DNA from: Nitrosopumilus cobalaminigenes
GTDB lineage: Archaea; Thermoproteota; Nitrososphaeria; Nitrososphaerales; Nitrosopumilaceae
Assembly (NCBI RefSeq): GCF_013407145.1
Contig: NZ_CP026993.1
Location: 186,001-250,000 of the forward strand
DNA length: 64,000 nt
Reading direction: 5' to 3'
The notes below the pieces were generated by a model. The model was not told the origin of the DNA. It was given only the letters and a program-made list of their open reading frames with translations, and searched no databases. Numbering within the stretch: position 1 is the stretch's first letter; every line of letters starts with the position of its first letter. This document shows positions 33,781 to 41,913 of the stretch, one piece after another. The position numbers and the translations under genes are program-made.

Positions 33781-34386
33781 TTATGAAAATCTATCATTAA
33801 ATACTACTTTGTCAAGTGGCAGTTGTCCTCCACGTGGCATTGCAGATTTGGTCTGTTTTCCTACTACCATTAGCATCGATATTACGTAGTTTTCTGGTAG
33901 TTTGATAATCTCTGCGACTTTATCAGGATCAAAACCTATCATTGGATTTGAGTCATATCCCATTGCCTTTGCTGTAAGCATTATGGTCTGAGCTGCAATT
34001 CCACAAGATCTCATGGCCTCATCTCTTTGCAATTGTTCTTTTCCTTCATAAAATGGCCCCATTGCTGATACTAGGAAATCTTGAGTCTCTTTAGGAGCAT
34101 TTATCCAGTATTGTAAAGGATTATCTTTCCATGCTTTCAAATCTGCGCAAATGACAATAAGCAATGATGAATCAGTAACTTGAGCTTGATCCCATGCTGC
34201 TGCTCTGATTTGTTTTTTAACTTCTGAATCTTTTACAACAACAAATCTCCAGTTTTGCATGTTAAATGAAGTGGGAGATAGTACAGCTAGTGACATTAAT
34301 TGATTTATTTCATCGTCTGTTAGTTTGTGATTAGGATCATAATGTTTTACAGAACGGCGTTCTTTAATGGCATCAAATGTATCCAT
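33781..34386 (-). CDS. Nitroreductase family protein
   Basis: A 201-residue flavoprotein of the nitroreductase/FMN-dependent family. FMN-binding 'ERRSVKHYDPNHKL' with RRSV, 'LSPTSFNMQNWRFVVV', 'SCGIAAQTIMLTAKAMGYDSNPM' in parts, and 'VISMLMVVGKQTKS'. It uses NAD(P)H to reduce small electron acceptors. The natural substrate is unknown. Confidence 0.88.
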   Translation of the reverse strand: MDTFDAIKERRSVKHYDPNHKLTDDEINQLMSLAVLSPTSFNMQNWRFVVVKDSEVKKQIRAAAWDQAQVTDSSLLIVICADLKAWKDNPLQYWINAPKETQDFLVSAMGPFYEGKEQLQRDEAMRSCGIAAQTIMLTAKAMGYDSNPMIGFDPDKVAEIIKLPENYVISMLMVVGKQTKSAMPRGGQLPLDKVVFNDRFS

Positions 34387-34436
34387 ACAACTTGATAATT
34401 CATTCTACGTAAGTACTTTATGCATGCTTTGAATTT

Positions 34437-34538
34437 TTATGAATTATGTTCAATAAAATGTGACTCTATGTTGCCACAATTATTTTCATAGTGAATCACA
34501 ATTCCATGCTCAAGTTTTGTTGTTCCGATATATTTCAT
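34437..34538 (-). CDS. Possible 33-residue protein
   Basis: A short frame starting 'MKYIGTTKLEHGIVIHY' and ending 'ESHFIEHNS' (ATG at 34538, stop 34437-34439). Composition is protein-like and it fills much of an otherwise empty 294-base gap. No motif, no known relative, and the promoter is unclear. It may be spurious. Confidence 0.3.
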   Translation of the reverse strand: MKYIGTTKLEHGIVIHYENNCGNIESHFIEHNS

Positions 34539-34609
34539 ATTATATCTTACAATTTTTCTACTTAACAAAATGTGTGTTCAAAAATTACAACTCTAAAAAA
34601 ATTTGGGAA

Positions 34610-34670
34610 CAGAGTACTAAAAAATAAAATACAAAACATAGTACTCTGAATTTAGTTTCCACTAGGAAAC
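34610..34670. repeat. Inverted repeat and hairpin downstream of a small membrane protein gene
   Basis: CAGAGTACTA (34610-34619) and TAGTACTCTG (34639-34648) are perfect inverted repeats separated by 19 A-rich bases. A second hairpin, GTTTCC-ACTA-GGAAAC, lies at 34655-34670, just 3' of the stop of the gene at 34681-34965. It could serve as a transcript end or a binding site. Confidence 0.5.
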
Positions 34671-34680
34671 AATCGAGTAC

Positions 34681-34965
34681 TTAGAGAATTTGTTTCCGAA
34701 TTACTTCGTCAAAGGCGTGTAGATATGCAAACTCTGAATAAATTGTTTCAGTCTGCATTGTATCTGCTGTGTTTAGATCTGGTGCTGTATCATTTGGAAT
34801 TGATAAAATTTCAGCCTCTACACCTTCTAAAAGCTCTCCAAACTCGTGAACTAGTGAACCTGCTTGATCTTCTGATACCAAATCAGTAAATCCTAGTGCA
34901 ATAGCTAATAGCATTGCCATCACTATTGTCAGACCAACAGGTTTCTTGTTGACTTGTCTAGTCAC
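34681..34965 (-). CDS. Small membrane-anchored protein of unknown function
   Basis: A 94-residue protein. An N-terminal basic start is followed by a membrane segment ('VGLTIVMAMLLAIALGFTDL', residues about 11-30). The outside part is acidic, with 'SLVHEFGELLEGVEAEIL' and a C-terminal helix. No family is recognised. It is transcribed divergently from the acidic secreted protein at 35117, with 151 bases between. Confidence 0.6.
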   Translation of the reverse strand: MTRQVNKKPVGLTIVMAMLLAIALGFTDLVSEDQAGSLVHEFGELLEGVEAEILSIPNDTAPDLNTADTMQTETIYSEFAYLHAFDEVIRKQIL

Positions 34966-35116
34966 AAGAAAAATTTCAAATTATTCTATTTAAGAGAAAA
35001 GTAGAAAAGATTCATGACTGTCAGGCGTGAAATTGGATAAAAATGTCTTATTTGTAATAAAAGATCCTCCACTATACTACGATACGCTTTATATTCAAAA
35101 AACTCGTAAAATCACA

Positions 35117-36736
35117 ATGAAAAGTACACAACTTCTAAGCGTTGTTTTTTCACTGATTATGTTTACTGGCGTTACTGCTGGAAACACAGCATTTGCTGAA
35201 TCAGATGATCTCGATGATATTTTAGAAGACTTTTGTGAAATGACACTTGATGAACGTAGCGATACCATATCAAAGTACGATCTAGATGATTATGCAGAAA
35301 AACTTGTAATCATCTGTGAAATAGAAGACGATGATGAACGTGAAGAATCATTATGGGATGTCATGGATGCAATTGATCCAGAAATTAGAGATGAACTAGA
35401 AGATGAATTAGACGACATTATTGAAGATTTTGAAGACTGTGTTGAAGCTGGATATCCAATTATGGAATCATACCCAGAACAATGCATGACCGATGACGGT
35501 ACAGTCTTTACAAATACAGACGATGATGACGATGATTACGACGACGATGACAGATACGAAAATGATTTTGATCTTGATGACTTACTAGATGATTATTGTA
35601 AACTAAATGACGAAGAAAAACGTCAATTACTTGCAGATCATCCAAGACTTGCACCATTTACAGACAGACTAGCAAATTATTGTGAAATGTCTGAGGATGA
35701 ACAAGATGCAATCGATGATTTAATCGAAGAGCATGGAGACAAAATCAGAGCTGAACTCAGAGATTATTCTAAAGATTATCGCATGGATTACAAAAAAGAC
35801 ATGAGAGAACATCTAGAGAAATACTGTGAAATGTCCGATGAGGATAGAAGAGCATATGTCGCAGAACATGACAAAGCAGAAGATCACATAGATAAAATGA
35901 ACAGATATTGTTCACTAGATGAAGATGATAGAATGGATTTCATTGAGGAGCACAGAGATGAATACAAAGCACACATGCAAGATAAGATGCATGATAAAAT
36001 GTCTGATAAAATGCATGACAAGATGACTGACAAAAAACACATGGACTATGATAGACTATGTGCAATGGCAGAATCTGACCGTGCAGCAGAAATCACTGAT
36101 GTTGCTAAACTTGATAGAATTTCTAAATGGTGTAAAATGACACCTGAAGAAAGAGAAGACTACAAGAAAGAGCACCATGGTGAAATGAAAGACAAAATGC
36201 ATGACAAAATCATGGACAAAAAACATGCAATGAAATTATCTGAAAAATCTGACCGAATCAAGGCAATGATCATGGACAAACGTGACATTTCTGATGAGAA
36301 ACGAGAAGAAATCAAGATGAAATTCATTGAAAAACATGGTGATTTGACTGACGAGAAAAAGTCAGAACTCAAAATGAAGTTCAAAAATCATATGAAACAC
36401 ATGAAACACAATATCTCTGATGAACGTAAATCTGAAATTCATGATAGACTAGCTGAGATGAAAGCCTACAAGGCAGAACTCCGCGCAAACTCATCTGATT
36501 TGACTGACGAAGAAAAGCAAGAACTTAGAGAAGAATTCATTGAAAAGGCAAAAGACCTGCAATTAGCATGGATTACTCCACGTACACAAATTGCTGCCGG
36601 CATTGATGCTGCAGAAGTTGAATGTCGTGAAGGATTTAGCCTAGTAATGAAAGCATCAAACGGTGTTCCAATGTGTCTTAAAGCAGATACAGCACTTAAG
36701 ATGATAGATAGAGGAATAGTAGTTCCTGCTAACTAA
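35117..36736 (+). CDS. Secreted acidic Cys-repeat protein
   Basis: About 539 residues from ATG at 35117, where the signal peptide begins ('LLSVVFSLIMFTGVTAGNTAFAE'). About eight half-repeats follow, each with an aromatic-Cys motif then acidic residues ('FCEMTLDERS', 'YCKLNDEEKR', 'YCEMSEDEQD', 'YCEMSDEDRR', 'YCSLDEDDRM', 'WCKMTPEERE'). An insert reads 'CVEAGYPIMESYPEQC', a motif shared with many hypothetical proteins. The middle has 'DKMHDKMSDKMHDKM' repeats and a charged helical region. The C-terminus is the Cys module 'VECREGFSLVMKASNGVPMC'. Possibly metal binding or structural; function unknown. Confidence 0.7.
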   Translation: MKSTQLLSVVFSLIMFTGVTAGNTAFAESDDLDDILEDFCEMTLDERSDTISKYDLDDYAEKLVIICEIEDDDEREESLWDVMDAIDPEIRDELEDELDDIIEDFEDCVEAGYPIMESYPEQCMTDDGTVFTNTDDDDDDYDDDDRYENDFDLDDLLDDYCKLNDEEKRQLLADHPRLAPFTDRLANYCEMSEDEQDAIDDLIEEHGDKIRAELRDYSKDYRMDYKKDMREHLEKYCEMSDEDRRAYVAEHDKAEDHIDKMNRYCSLDEDDRMDFIEEHRDEYKAHMQDKMHDKMSDKMHDKMTDKKHMDYDRLCAMAESDRAAEITDVAKLDRISKWCKMTPEEREDYKKEHHGEMKDKMHDKIMDKKHAMKLSEKSDRIKAMIMDKRDISDEKREEIKMKFIEKHGDLTDEKKSELKMKFKNHMKHMKHNISDERKSEIHDRLAEMKAYKAELRANSSDLTDEEKQELREEFIEKAKDLQLAWITPRTQIAAGIDAAEVECREGFSLVMKASNGVPMCLKADTALKMIDRGIVVPAN

Positions 36737-36762
36737 CTTTTTTCTTTTTTATTTTAAATGAA

Positions 36763-36900
36763 TTAATTTTCATATTCTGTATGGTCGCATTTAGGACAAT
36801 AGTATTCATCTGGAATATTCTTCATATCATTTCCTCGTCTTTTCACTTTCAAAGACATCACATCCATCTCAACATCACATTTTTTACAAATTCTAGTCAC
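36763..36900 (-). CDS. Small zinc-ribbon protein
   Basis: A 45-residue frame on the reverse strand from GTG at 36900 (an in-frame stop lies upstream, so this is the only usable start) to TAA at 36763-36765. Two pairs, 'RICKKCDVEMD' and 'YYCPKCDHTEYEN', form a four-Cys ribbon. Function unknown. Confidence 0.55.
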   Translation of the reverse strand: MTRICKKCDVEMDVMSLKVKRRGNDMKNIPDEYYCPKCDHTEYEN

Positions 36901-36924
36901 AAATTCTTTATGTGAATAACGAAC

Positions 36925-37170
36925 TTAAGCATTAGCTTTTAGTTTTTCAAAAATCTCTTTGTATTCATTAAATTCTATAGCTTCTTCAAATTTCATTATT
37001 TGTAATAGATTCCTGACTTCCTCTTTTAATTTTGCAAGCCTTCTAACCGATTGATCATATTCTCTATCTTCCTTGTTTTCCAATAACCCTAATCTTTCTT
37101 TAAAAAATTCTATGCGACCAAGCTTGTAATCTATTTCACTTTTCAGAATATCAATTGATTCTGATTTCAT
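36925..37170 (-). CDS. Short coiled-coil protein
   Basis: An 81-residue, highly charged, almost entirely helical protein ('EIDYKLGRIEFFKERLGLLENKED', 'VRRLAKLKEEVRNLLQIM' in pieces). It has no Cys and no membrane segment. Likely forms a helical hairpin or dimer. No family recognised. Confidence 0.6.
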   Translation of the reverse strand: MKSESIDILKSEIDYKLGRIEFFKERLGLLENKEDREYDQSVRRLAKLKEEVRNLLQIMKFEEAIEFNEYKEIFEKLKANA

Positions 37171-37308
37171 TATTTTTTCCTTAAATAATTACCAAATAAA
37201 CTACATCCCTAATTTTCAGAGAAGAAACTATCCCTGAATTTAATGTTAGAAAAATCAACATTTCTACTATTAATTTTTTATTAATCTATTAAGACTTAAT
37301 TTCAGAAT

Positions 37309-37962
37309 TTAGTTTTGAGGTTCAAGAATTTCTATTAATTCATACTTTAATGATGAGCCATCTGCTGGAGGATTTTCTATTTGGGATATCATCACATGCA
37401 ATTTGTATTGTATACCTTCTTGATAATCAAATCCATGTATATTATCGTAAAACATTTCCCACTCTGCATCTTGATTTTCTTTAATCAACATGCATTGTTG
37501 AGGGCTAACTCCCACACAATCTTCTAATTTAGAATTAACATACAAAATTTTTGTTTCAGATGATGAATTACATTCTCCAAAATGTTCAACTTCTATTCCA
37601 TGACATGCTGCATCTTCAACACCACAACTGTAAGTGATTCCATCTTGGCCACAAACAGGATCATAAATAAGACATTGAATTGAACAAGTTTCTGATTCTT
37701 GGGGTTTGATGGGTGGATTCAATCTTTGTTCTTCATCAATACGATCATAGCAATCTTGTAGTCCTTCATGTTGACCCATGTATTGTTCTCTACATTCTTG
37801 TTCAAGGTACGTTTTTTGTAATAATTGCCATGCAATCTTTTCCCGTTCTTCCTCATCAATGTCTTGATGATTTTGTTGTTCCATTGATGGAATTAAAAAA
37901 ACTGTAAATGCAATTCCTACAACAATTGAAATTATTATTGCAATAATTATTAGAGTTTTCAT
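37309..37962 (-). CDS. Membrane-anchored Kazal-domain protein
   Basis: A 217-residue protein with an N-terminal hydrophobic anchor (3-24). A helical segment with Cys ('EQECREQYMGQHEGLQDCYDRI' in parts) precedes a Kazal-type domain: 'CSIQCLIYDPVCGQDGITYSC' split here, then 'EDAACHGIEVEHFGEC'. Kazal domains inhibit serine proteases, and the six-Cys pattern is near complete. The C-terminal 80 residues hold one Cys pair and are beta-rich. Start overlaps the upstream coiled-coil peptide by 3 bases (ATGA). Possibly an extracellular protease inhibitor. Confidence 0.78.
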   Translation of the reverse strand: MKTLIIIAIIISIVVGIAFTVFLIPSMEQQNHQDIDEEEREKIAWQLLQKTYLEQECREQYMGQHEGLQDCYDRIDEEQRLNPPIKPQESETCSIQCLIYDPVCGQDGITYSCGVEDAACHGIEVEHFGECNSSSETKILYVNSKLEDCVGVSPQQCMLIKENQDAEWEMFYDNIHGFDYQEGIQYKLHVMISQIENPPADGSSLKYELIEILEPQN

Positions 37963-38072
37963 TTATTCAACTCTTCAATTTTTGTTTCAAGTTCTTTGAT
38001 CTTCTTCCTTAATTCAATATTCTCATCTCTTAGAGAATCCCTTTCTCTTGTGAGTATTTCATTAAGATCCAT
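37959..38072 (-). CDS. 37-residue coiled-coil peptide
   Basis: A short reverse-strand frame (ATG at 38072, TGA at 37959-37961) encodes an uninterrupted charged heptad helix, 'RDSLRDENIELRKKIKELE' with Leu/Ile at a/d positions. Its stop overlaps the start of the Kazal-domain gene in an ATGA arrangement, which is good evidence of translation. The role is unknown; it could be a dimerisation or adaptor peptide. Confidence 0.55.
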   Translation of the reverse strand: MDLNEILTRERDSLRDENIELRKKIKELETKIEELNK

Positions 38073-38176
38073 AAAATATACTGCAAAAAATCCAAACTTA
38101 AGCCTATTGTAGACATAATATTCAATATTGAAAATTAAATGACGGTTTTTATCAATAGCCTTCTAATGAATCAAGC

Positions 38177-38530
38177 ATGTCTGATGAATCCCTGAATCGA
38201 AAATGTGAATTACTTTCAAAAGAACCTGAAATTCGTTTTGCAGGGTTTTTAGACATGATGGGAAACCTTGTTGTAGGTTCATTTTCAGATGGGATTAAAC
38301 CTCTAAAAAATGAAGATGAACGTAAAAAAATGTTCATTGAAGCAGTATTAAGAATTAGAACTAGGCAAGATTTTGATGACAATCTAGGACCTGTAGAATA
38401 TGCAGCTGCTAGACGAAAGAATGTGGTAACTTTTACTTTTCTATATGATGATAAAGTTCTCTTTATTTCAGCAGAACCCAATGTGGATATTGATAAGACT
38501 GCTCAAAAGATCATGAATTTATGTTCATAA
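38177..38530 (+). CDS. Conserved small cytoplasmic protein, thaumarchaeal type
   Basis: A 117-residue soluble alpha/beta protein: 'EIRFAGFLDMMGNLVVGSF', 'FIEAVLRIRTRQDFDDNLGPVEYAAARRKNVVTF' in pieces and 'KVLFISAEPNVDIDKTAQKI'. The arrangement resembles a roadblock/profilin-like fold and proteins I associate with DUF6659 in thaumarchaea. That link is from memory and not certain. No catalytic motif is visible. Confidence 0.6.
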   Translation: MSDESLNRKCELLSKEPEIRFAGFLDMMGNLVVGSFSDGIKPLKNEDERKKMFIEAVLRIRTRQDFDDNLGPVEYAAARRKNVVTFTFLYDDKVLFISAEPNVDIDKTAQKIMNLCS

Positions 38531-38577
38531 TCTAGACGGTATAACCCAACGGTACTTCAATCTAAATTAATCTTAAA

Positions 38578-39324
38578 TTATTCACAACCAATTCCATCTT
38601 TATCTCCATCAAATCTATGAGGATCTGGTTGTAATACTGTGAATCTTTTTTGAGAAATATCTCCACAATCTAAATCTGGAGGGATTACTGGGATACAAAA
38701 GTCTGGATAAGATGAATCACAATCAGAAATTTCTGAAACTGGTTCTGATTCTATTTCACATCCATATCTCTGAGCCCATGATTTGTCAGCAAACTCACTG
38801 GTAATACAAAATTCTGTAGAAATTTCTGCTAGTCCGTTATAGAGTAATGCTGAATTTAGTGATTTCCCTTCACAGAAAACATGTGCAATTAATCTATCAT
38901 ACTGATCATATGGTTGTAAATCATCTTGATCAATTGTAATATGACTTCCTACAGGACACATTTGAGCCGTAAATTCTGTTGCTTTTTCAAATCCAGGTTC
39001 ATCTTTCTCTGGAGTATCAACTAGAGATAATCTGATTTTGTAGTTTGAGGTATGAATTGTATCGCCATCCACAATTTTAGTAATTAGTTGTGAAATGCAT
39101 TTAGCTTCTCCTGAACATTTATGAGAATCAAAATCTTGTTTTGATACGACTATTTCATTTTTTAAAATACTTTCAAATTCTTTTTCTCCAACTTCATTTG
39201 CTGCAAGACCTGTTTTCTCCCCTGTAACAATGTCTGTTCCAGTTTGTGATTGATACACCAAACCTGCTGCAATAAACAATACAAATGGTACAACAACTAA
39301 TGCTGCAATAGATATGGGCTTCAC
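38578..39324 (-). CDS. Secreted thermonuclease with excalibur domain
   Basis: A 248-residue protein with an N-terminal anchor or signal (5-25). The staphylococcal-nuclease-like domain (about 75-175) has 'KIVDGDTIHTSNYKIRLSLVDTPEKDEPG' in parts, with catalytic Arg and Asp/Glu, and 'YDQYDRLIAHVF'. The C-terminus has an excalibur calcium-binding motif, 'DCGDISQKRF' and 'DPHRFDGDKDGIGCE'. Such enzymes degrade extracellular DNA or RNA in a Ca-dependent way. Confidence 0.88.
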   Translation of the reverse strand: MKPISIAALVVVPFVLFIAAGLVYQSQTGTDIVTGEKTGLAANEVGEKEFESILKNEIVVSKQDFDSHKCSGEAKCISQLITKIVDGDTIHTSNYKIRLSLVDTPEKDEPGFEKATEFTAQMCPVGSHITIDQDDLQPYDQYDRLIAHVFCEGKSLNSALLYNGLAEISTEFCITSEFADKSWAQRYGCEIESEPVSEISDCDSSYPDFCIPVIPPDLDCGDISQKRFTVLQPDPHRFDGDKDGIGCE

Positions 39325-39369
39325 ATTAATTTATCAAGATTTTTGAACTTAAACATTTGTTGTTACAAT

Positions 39370-39534
39370 CTAACAAACATTTTTCAAATCTGAGTCTTCG
39401 TATTTTTCCCAAATATTCATTTTTAACCAACAATCATTACACATGGTTGGTATGTCTTTCATTTCATCAATGGATATAGAATAATTCTGATGACATTTTT
39501 TACAAGTAAAATATTCTGTAATTAACTCTGACAT
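39370..39534 (-). CDS. Small zinc-finger protein
   Basis: A 54-residue reverse-strand frame (ATG at 39534, TAG at 39370-39372). 'YFTCKKCHQNYSI' and 'TMCNDCWLKMNIW' form a CxxC-x17-CxxC site. It resembles the zinc-finger peptides nearby in size and layout. Function unknown. Confidence 0.6.
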   Translation of the reverse strand: MSELITEYFTCKKCHQNYSISIDEMKDIPTMCNDCWLKMNIWEKYEDSDLKNVC

Positions 39535-39582
39535 GAACAAAATCTGAAATCATTCCCTAAAAGCATCACTACACAATGTGAA

Positions 39583-39768
39583 CTATACTCCAAATGATTG
39601 GGATTTTCTTTCACATTTTGGACAATTCAATCCTCTGGTTTCAAGACCACACTTTTTACAATAAACGTCAATCCCTGCTACCTCGCGGGGACTGGTTCTT
39701 GAAATTTTGACAATCAAAATAATTACCAGTAAAATACCGATAGCAATTCCAATATATGCTAGTACCAT
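39583..39768 (-). CDS. Membrane-anchored zinc-ribbon protein
   Basis: A 61-residue protein with one membrane helix (3-23) and a C-terminal zinc ribbon, 'VYCKKCGLETRGLNCPKCERK'. It is followed and preceded by other tiny genes on the same strand. The ribbon would face the cytoplasm if the basic segment after the helix stays inside. Function unknown. Confidence 0.6.
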   Translation of the reverse strand: MVLAYIGIAIGILLVIILIVKISRTSPREVAGIDVYCKKCGLETRGLNCPKCERKSQSFGV

Positions 39769-39803
39769 ACATTTAGTATCACTTTATTCAATAAAAGTCT
39801 CTT

Positions 39804-40022
39804 TTACACAGTTAACACGTACTGATTTGCCAAAATTTTCTTGATATCATCAATGTATTGTCGCTTTGTACTGCCTACAAATCTCCAACGTAGTTCCATT
39901 TCGTCTTCCAATATTTCATATACCAAATCAATATCTTCACCTGCATCAATTTCTCTTTTAGCAATTACCATTAGTTCTTGTAATCTTAGTTTTTTTCTCC
40001 ACGTGTGGGCACAATCAACCAT
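39804..40022 (-). CDS. Small helical protein of unknown function
   Basis: A 72-residue soluble protein, helical and charged: 'WRKKLRLQELMVIAKREIDAGEDIDLVYEILEDEMELRW' in pieces, then 'KRQYIDDIKKILANQ'. There are no Cys clusters or membrane spans. Such short proteins are conserved among thaumarchaea in my recollection, without assigned role. Confidence 0.55.
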   Translation of the reverse strand: MVDCAHTWRKKLRLQELMVIAKREIDAGEDIDLVYEILEDEMELRWRFVGSTKRQYIDDIKKILANQYVLTV

Positions 40023-40078
40023 AATTTTTCTTTGAATTATTGCCTAAAAGGATCACTATCTATTGGAACTATTTTTGA

Positions 40079-40798
40079 TTAAACAGAAATATCTTTTTCT
40101 GGAACTAATTTACTGCTTTTTGGAACATCATGAATTTCCAATTTATCTAACTGTTCTAACTGATTTGAAATTAAACTTGAATCTCCAAATGATATCAAAA
40201 TTCTATCATTATGTATTATTTCATATAGATTAATGTTTGAAAATGATTTTCCATTTATCAAAACCGTCATAGAATTTTTTGAATCAATACAGTTTTGATT
40301 TAGATCTGTTTGACCTCTTAACACAATACATTCTGATGTTATCTCTAATCCAAATGATGAAAACAGCATATCTAATGGAACATCAGTTGCATGCTTGTGA
40401 ATCAAATATGGATTGTTATTTTCAAAATGAATATACTTACTTTGAAGTTGAAATCGTGGATGTGAAAAATCTATCTGGTCCCCATTAACAAAGACTAACA
40501 ATGCTGCATGTGCATGATCACTTCCAAATTGCCCTACTCTGTAATGTTCCACCATTCTTTCCTCTAATGTCTTAAATGCAGAATTATCCAAAATTTCAGA
40601 ATCTATTTCACTTTGATTTAGAAAATAATATGCAAAAATCCCCGTAGATACTAAAACAAAGGCTATTCCAAATATTACAAGTGATTTACTCTTTGATTTT
40701 GATTCTATTTCCGGTACAAAATATGCAGAATTACTCTCATCCATTCGTCCTGGAAGACTAAAATCAGAATCTTCTTTTGGTAAAACCTTCTCAGTCAA
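40079..40798 (-). CDS. Membrane-anchored extracytoplasmic protein with His motif
   Basis: A 239-residue protein with a polar N-terminus, one membrane helix (about 38-58) and an outside domain. The domain contains 'GSDHAHAALLVFVNGDQIDFSHPRFQLQ', 'YIHFENNNPYLIHKHATDVPLDMLFSSFG' and 'CIVLRGQ...NCID' (segments). Several His residues (HAHA, HKHA) could bind a metal. The family is familiar from thaumarchaeal genomes but unnamed to me. Confidence 0.65.
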   Translation of the reverse strand: MTEKVLPKEDSDFSLPGRMDESNSAYFVPEIESKSKSKSLVIFGIAFVLVSTGIFAYYFLNQSEIDSEILDNSAFKTLEERMVEHYRVGQFGSDHAHAALLVFVNGDQIDFSHPRFQLQSKYIHFENNNPYLIHKHATDVPLDMLFSSFGLEITSECIVLRGQTDLNQNCIDSKNSMTVLINGKSFSNINLYEIIHNDRILISFGDSSLISNQLEQLDKLEIHDVPKSSKLVPEKDISV

Positions 40799-40845
40799 AC
40801 AACATCCAAAGTAGTTTTATCGTATAAATTTCCATGTCTGAATTT

Positions 40846-41832
40846 CTATCTATACTCCTCACCACAATCACCAATGACCTCAAACAAATCATTGGCTTTT
40901 GCAGAAATACTACTAATTAATGAGATATCTTGTTGGTCTAGCTTTACATTAAAGACTTTGGCGTTATCATCTCTATGTTCAGCAATTCCAAGTCTTGCTC
41001 CAATTATTACTCCTGCCACTTGTGGTTTATCTAAAACAAATCTAGTTGCAACATTTGCAATACTGCAATTGTGTTTTTTTGCTATTTCATTTAATGCAGA
41101 CAATAATTCTTGAAATAACTGCCACCCCCCCCATACATCTATCATGTTTTTGTATTTTTGAAGACTAGATGTAACCAAATCCCCTCTGTGTGGCTCATCT
41201 ACTTCTAGATATTTCTCAGAGAAGAATCCTCCAAGTAAAGTTCCATAGGATAAAATTTTGATTCCATGTTTTGCAAATAATGATGCCATCAAGTTATCTG
41301 GTCTCTGATCTAAAATTGAATACTGAACCTGGTTTGATACAATTTCATATCCTTGTTCTTTCATAATTTTAACGCGTTCTGTATCAAAATTCGTTAATCC
41401 AACATGTTTGATTTTATTTTCACTTTGTAATTTTGATAGAACATTTAGTGCATCAAGATAACTTGTATCATTATAATCCCACCAATGAAACTGGAGTAAA
41501 TCAATACAATCAGTATCCATTTTTTGTAATGATTGCTCAATATAGTGTGTAACAATACTGTTTGACATTGGACCTGGATTTGGAACAAACTTGGTTAATG
41601 CCTGGAATTTCTCATGACCTATTTTTCTTTTAAATTCTCCAATTAGTGACTCAGCTGGTCCGTAAATGTCTGCTAGGTCCCAAGTTGTAAATCCCCCACT
41701 TTGATATTTTTCCATGTCTGCTATTGCAGAATCCGTTTCAATCTGACCGTGACCACCAGCAACTTGCCACATTCCATTAAGAATTCTACAAATTTCAAGG
41801 TCATCTGCAAGAACAGTTTTCTCAATTGACAT
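40846..41832 (-). CDS. Aldo/keto reductase
   Basis: About 328 residues from ATG at 41832; a start 4 codons earlier also exists. The TIM-barrel family motifs are 'TTWDLADIYGPAESLIGEF' (catalytic Asp and Tyr), 'TDCIDLLQFHWWDYND' (His) and 'KHVGLTNFDTERV'. NADPH-dependent reduction of carbonyls is likely, with substrate unknown. A run of eight Cs near 41125 is in frame and encodes part of 'WGGW'. Confidence 0.85.
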   Translation of the reverse strand: MSIEKTVLADDLEICRILNGMWQVAGGHGQIETDSAIADMEKYQSGGFTTWDLADIYGPAESLIGEFKRKIGHEKFQALTKFVPNPGPMSNSIVTHYIEQSLQKMDTDCIDLLQFHWWDYNDTSYLDALNVLSKLQSENKIKHVGLTNFDTERVKIMKEQGYEIVSNQVQYSILDQRPDNLMASLFAKHGIKILSYGTLLGGFFSEKYLEVDEPHRGDLVTSSLQKYKNMIDVWGGWQLFQELLSALNEIAKKHNCSIANVATRFVLDKPQVAGVIIGARLGIAEHRDDNAKVFNVKLDQQDISLISSISAKANDLFEVIGDCGEEYR

Positions 41833-41913
41833 GTTACAATGCAACTTTCTTCGAAATTATAGTTTACTTGGCTAATATTGAAGAAAACAATCCCCTAATT
41901 GTAGAATATTATT

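Noticed and set aside
41125-41132. Run of eight Cs as possible frameshift in the aldo/keto reductase gene
   Set aside because: The reading frame and family motifs continue normally on both sides; it encodes Gly-Gly between Trp residues.
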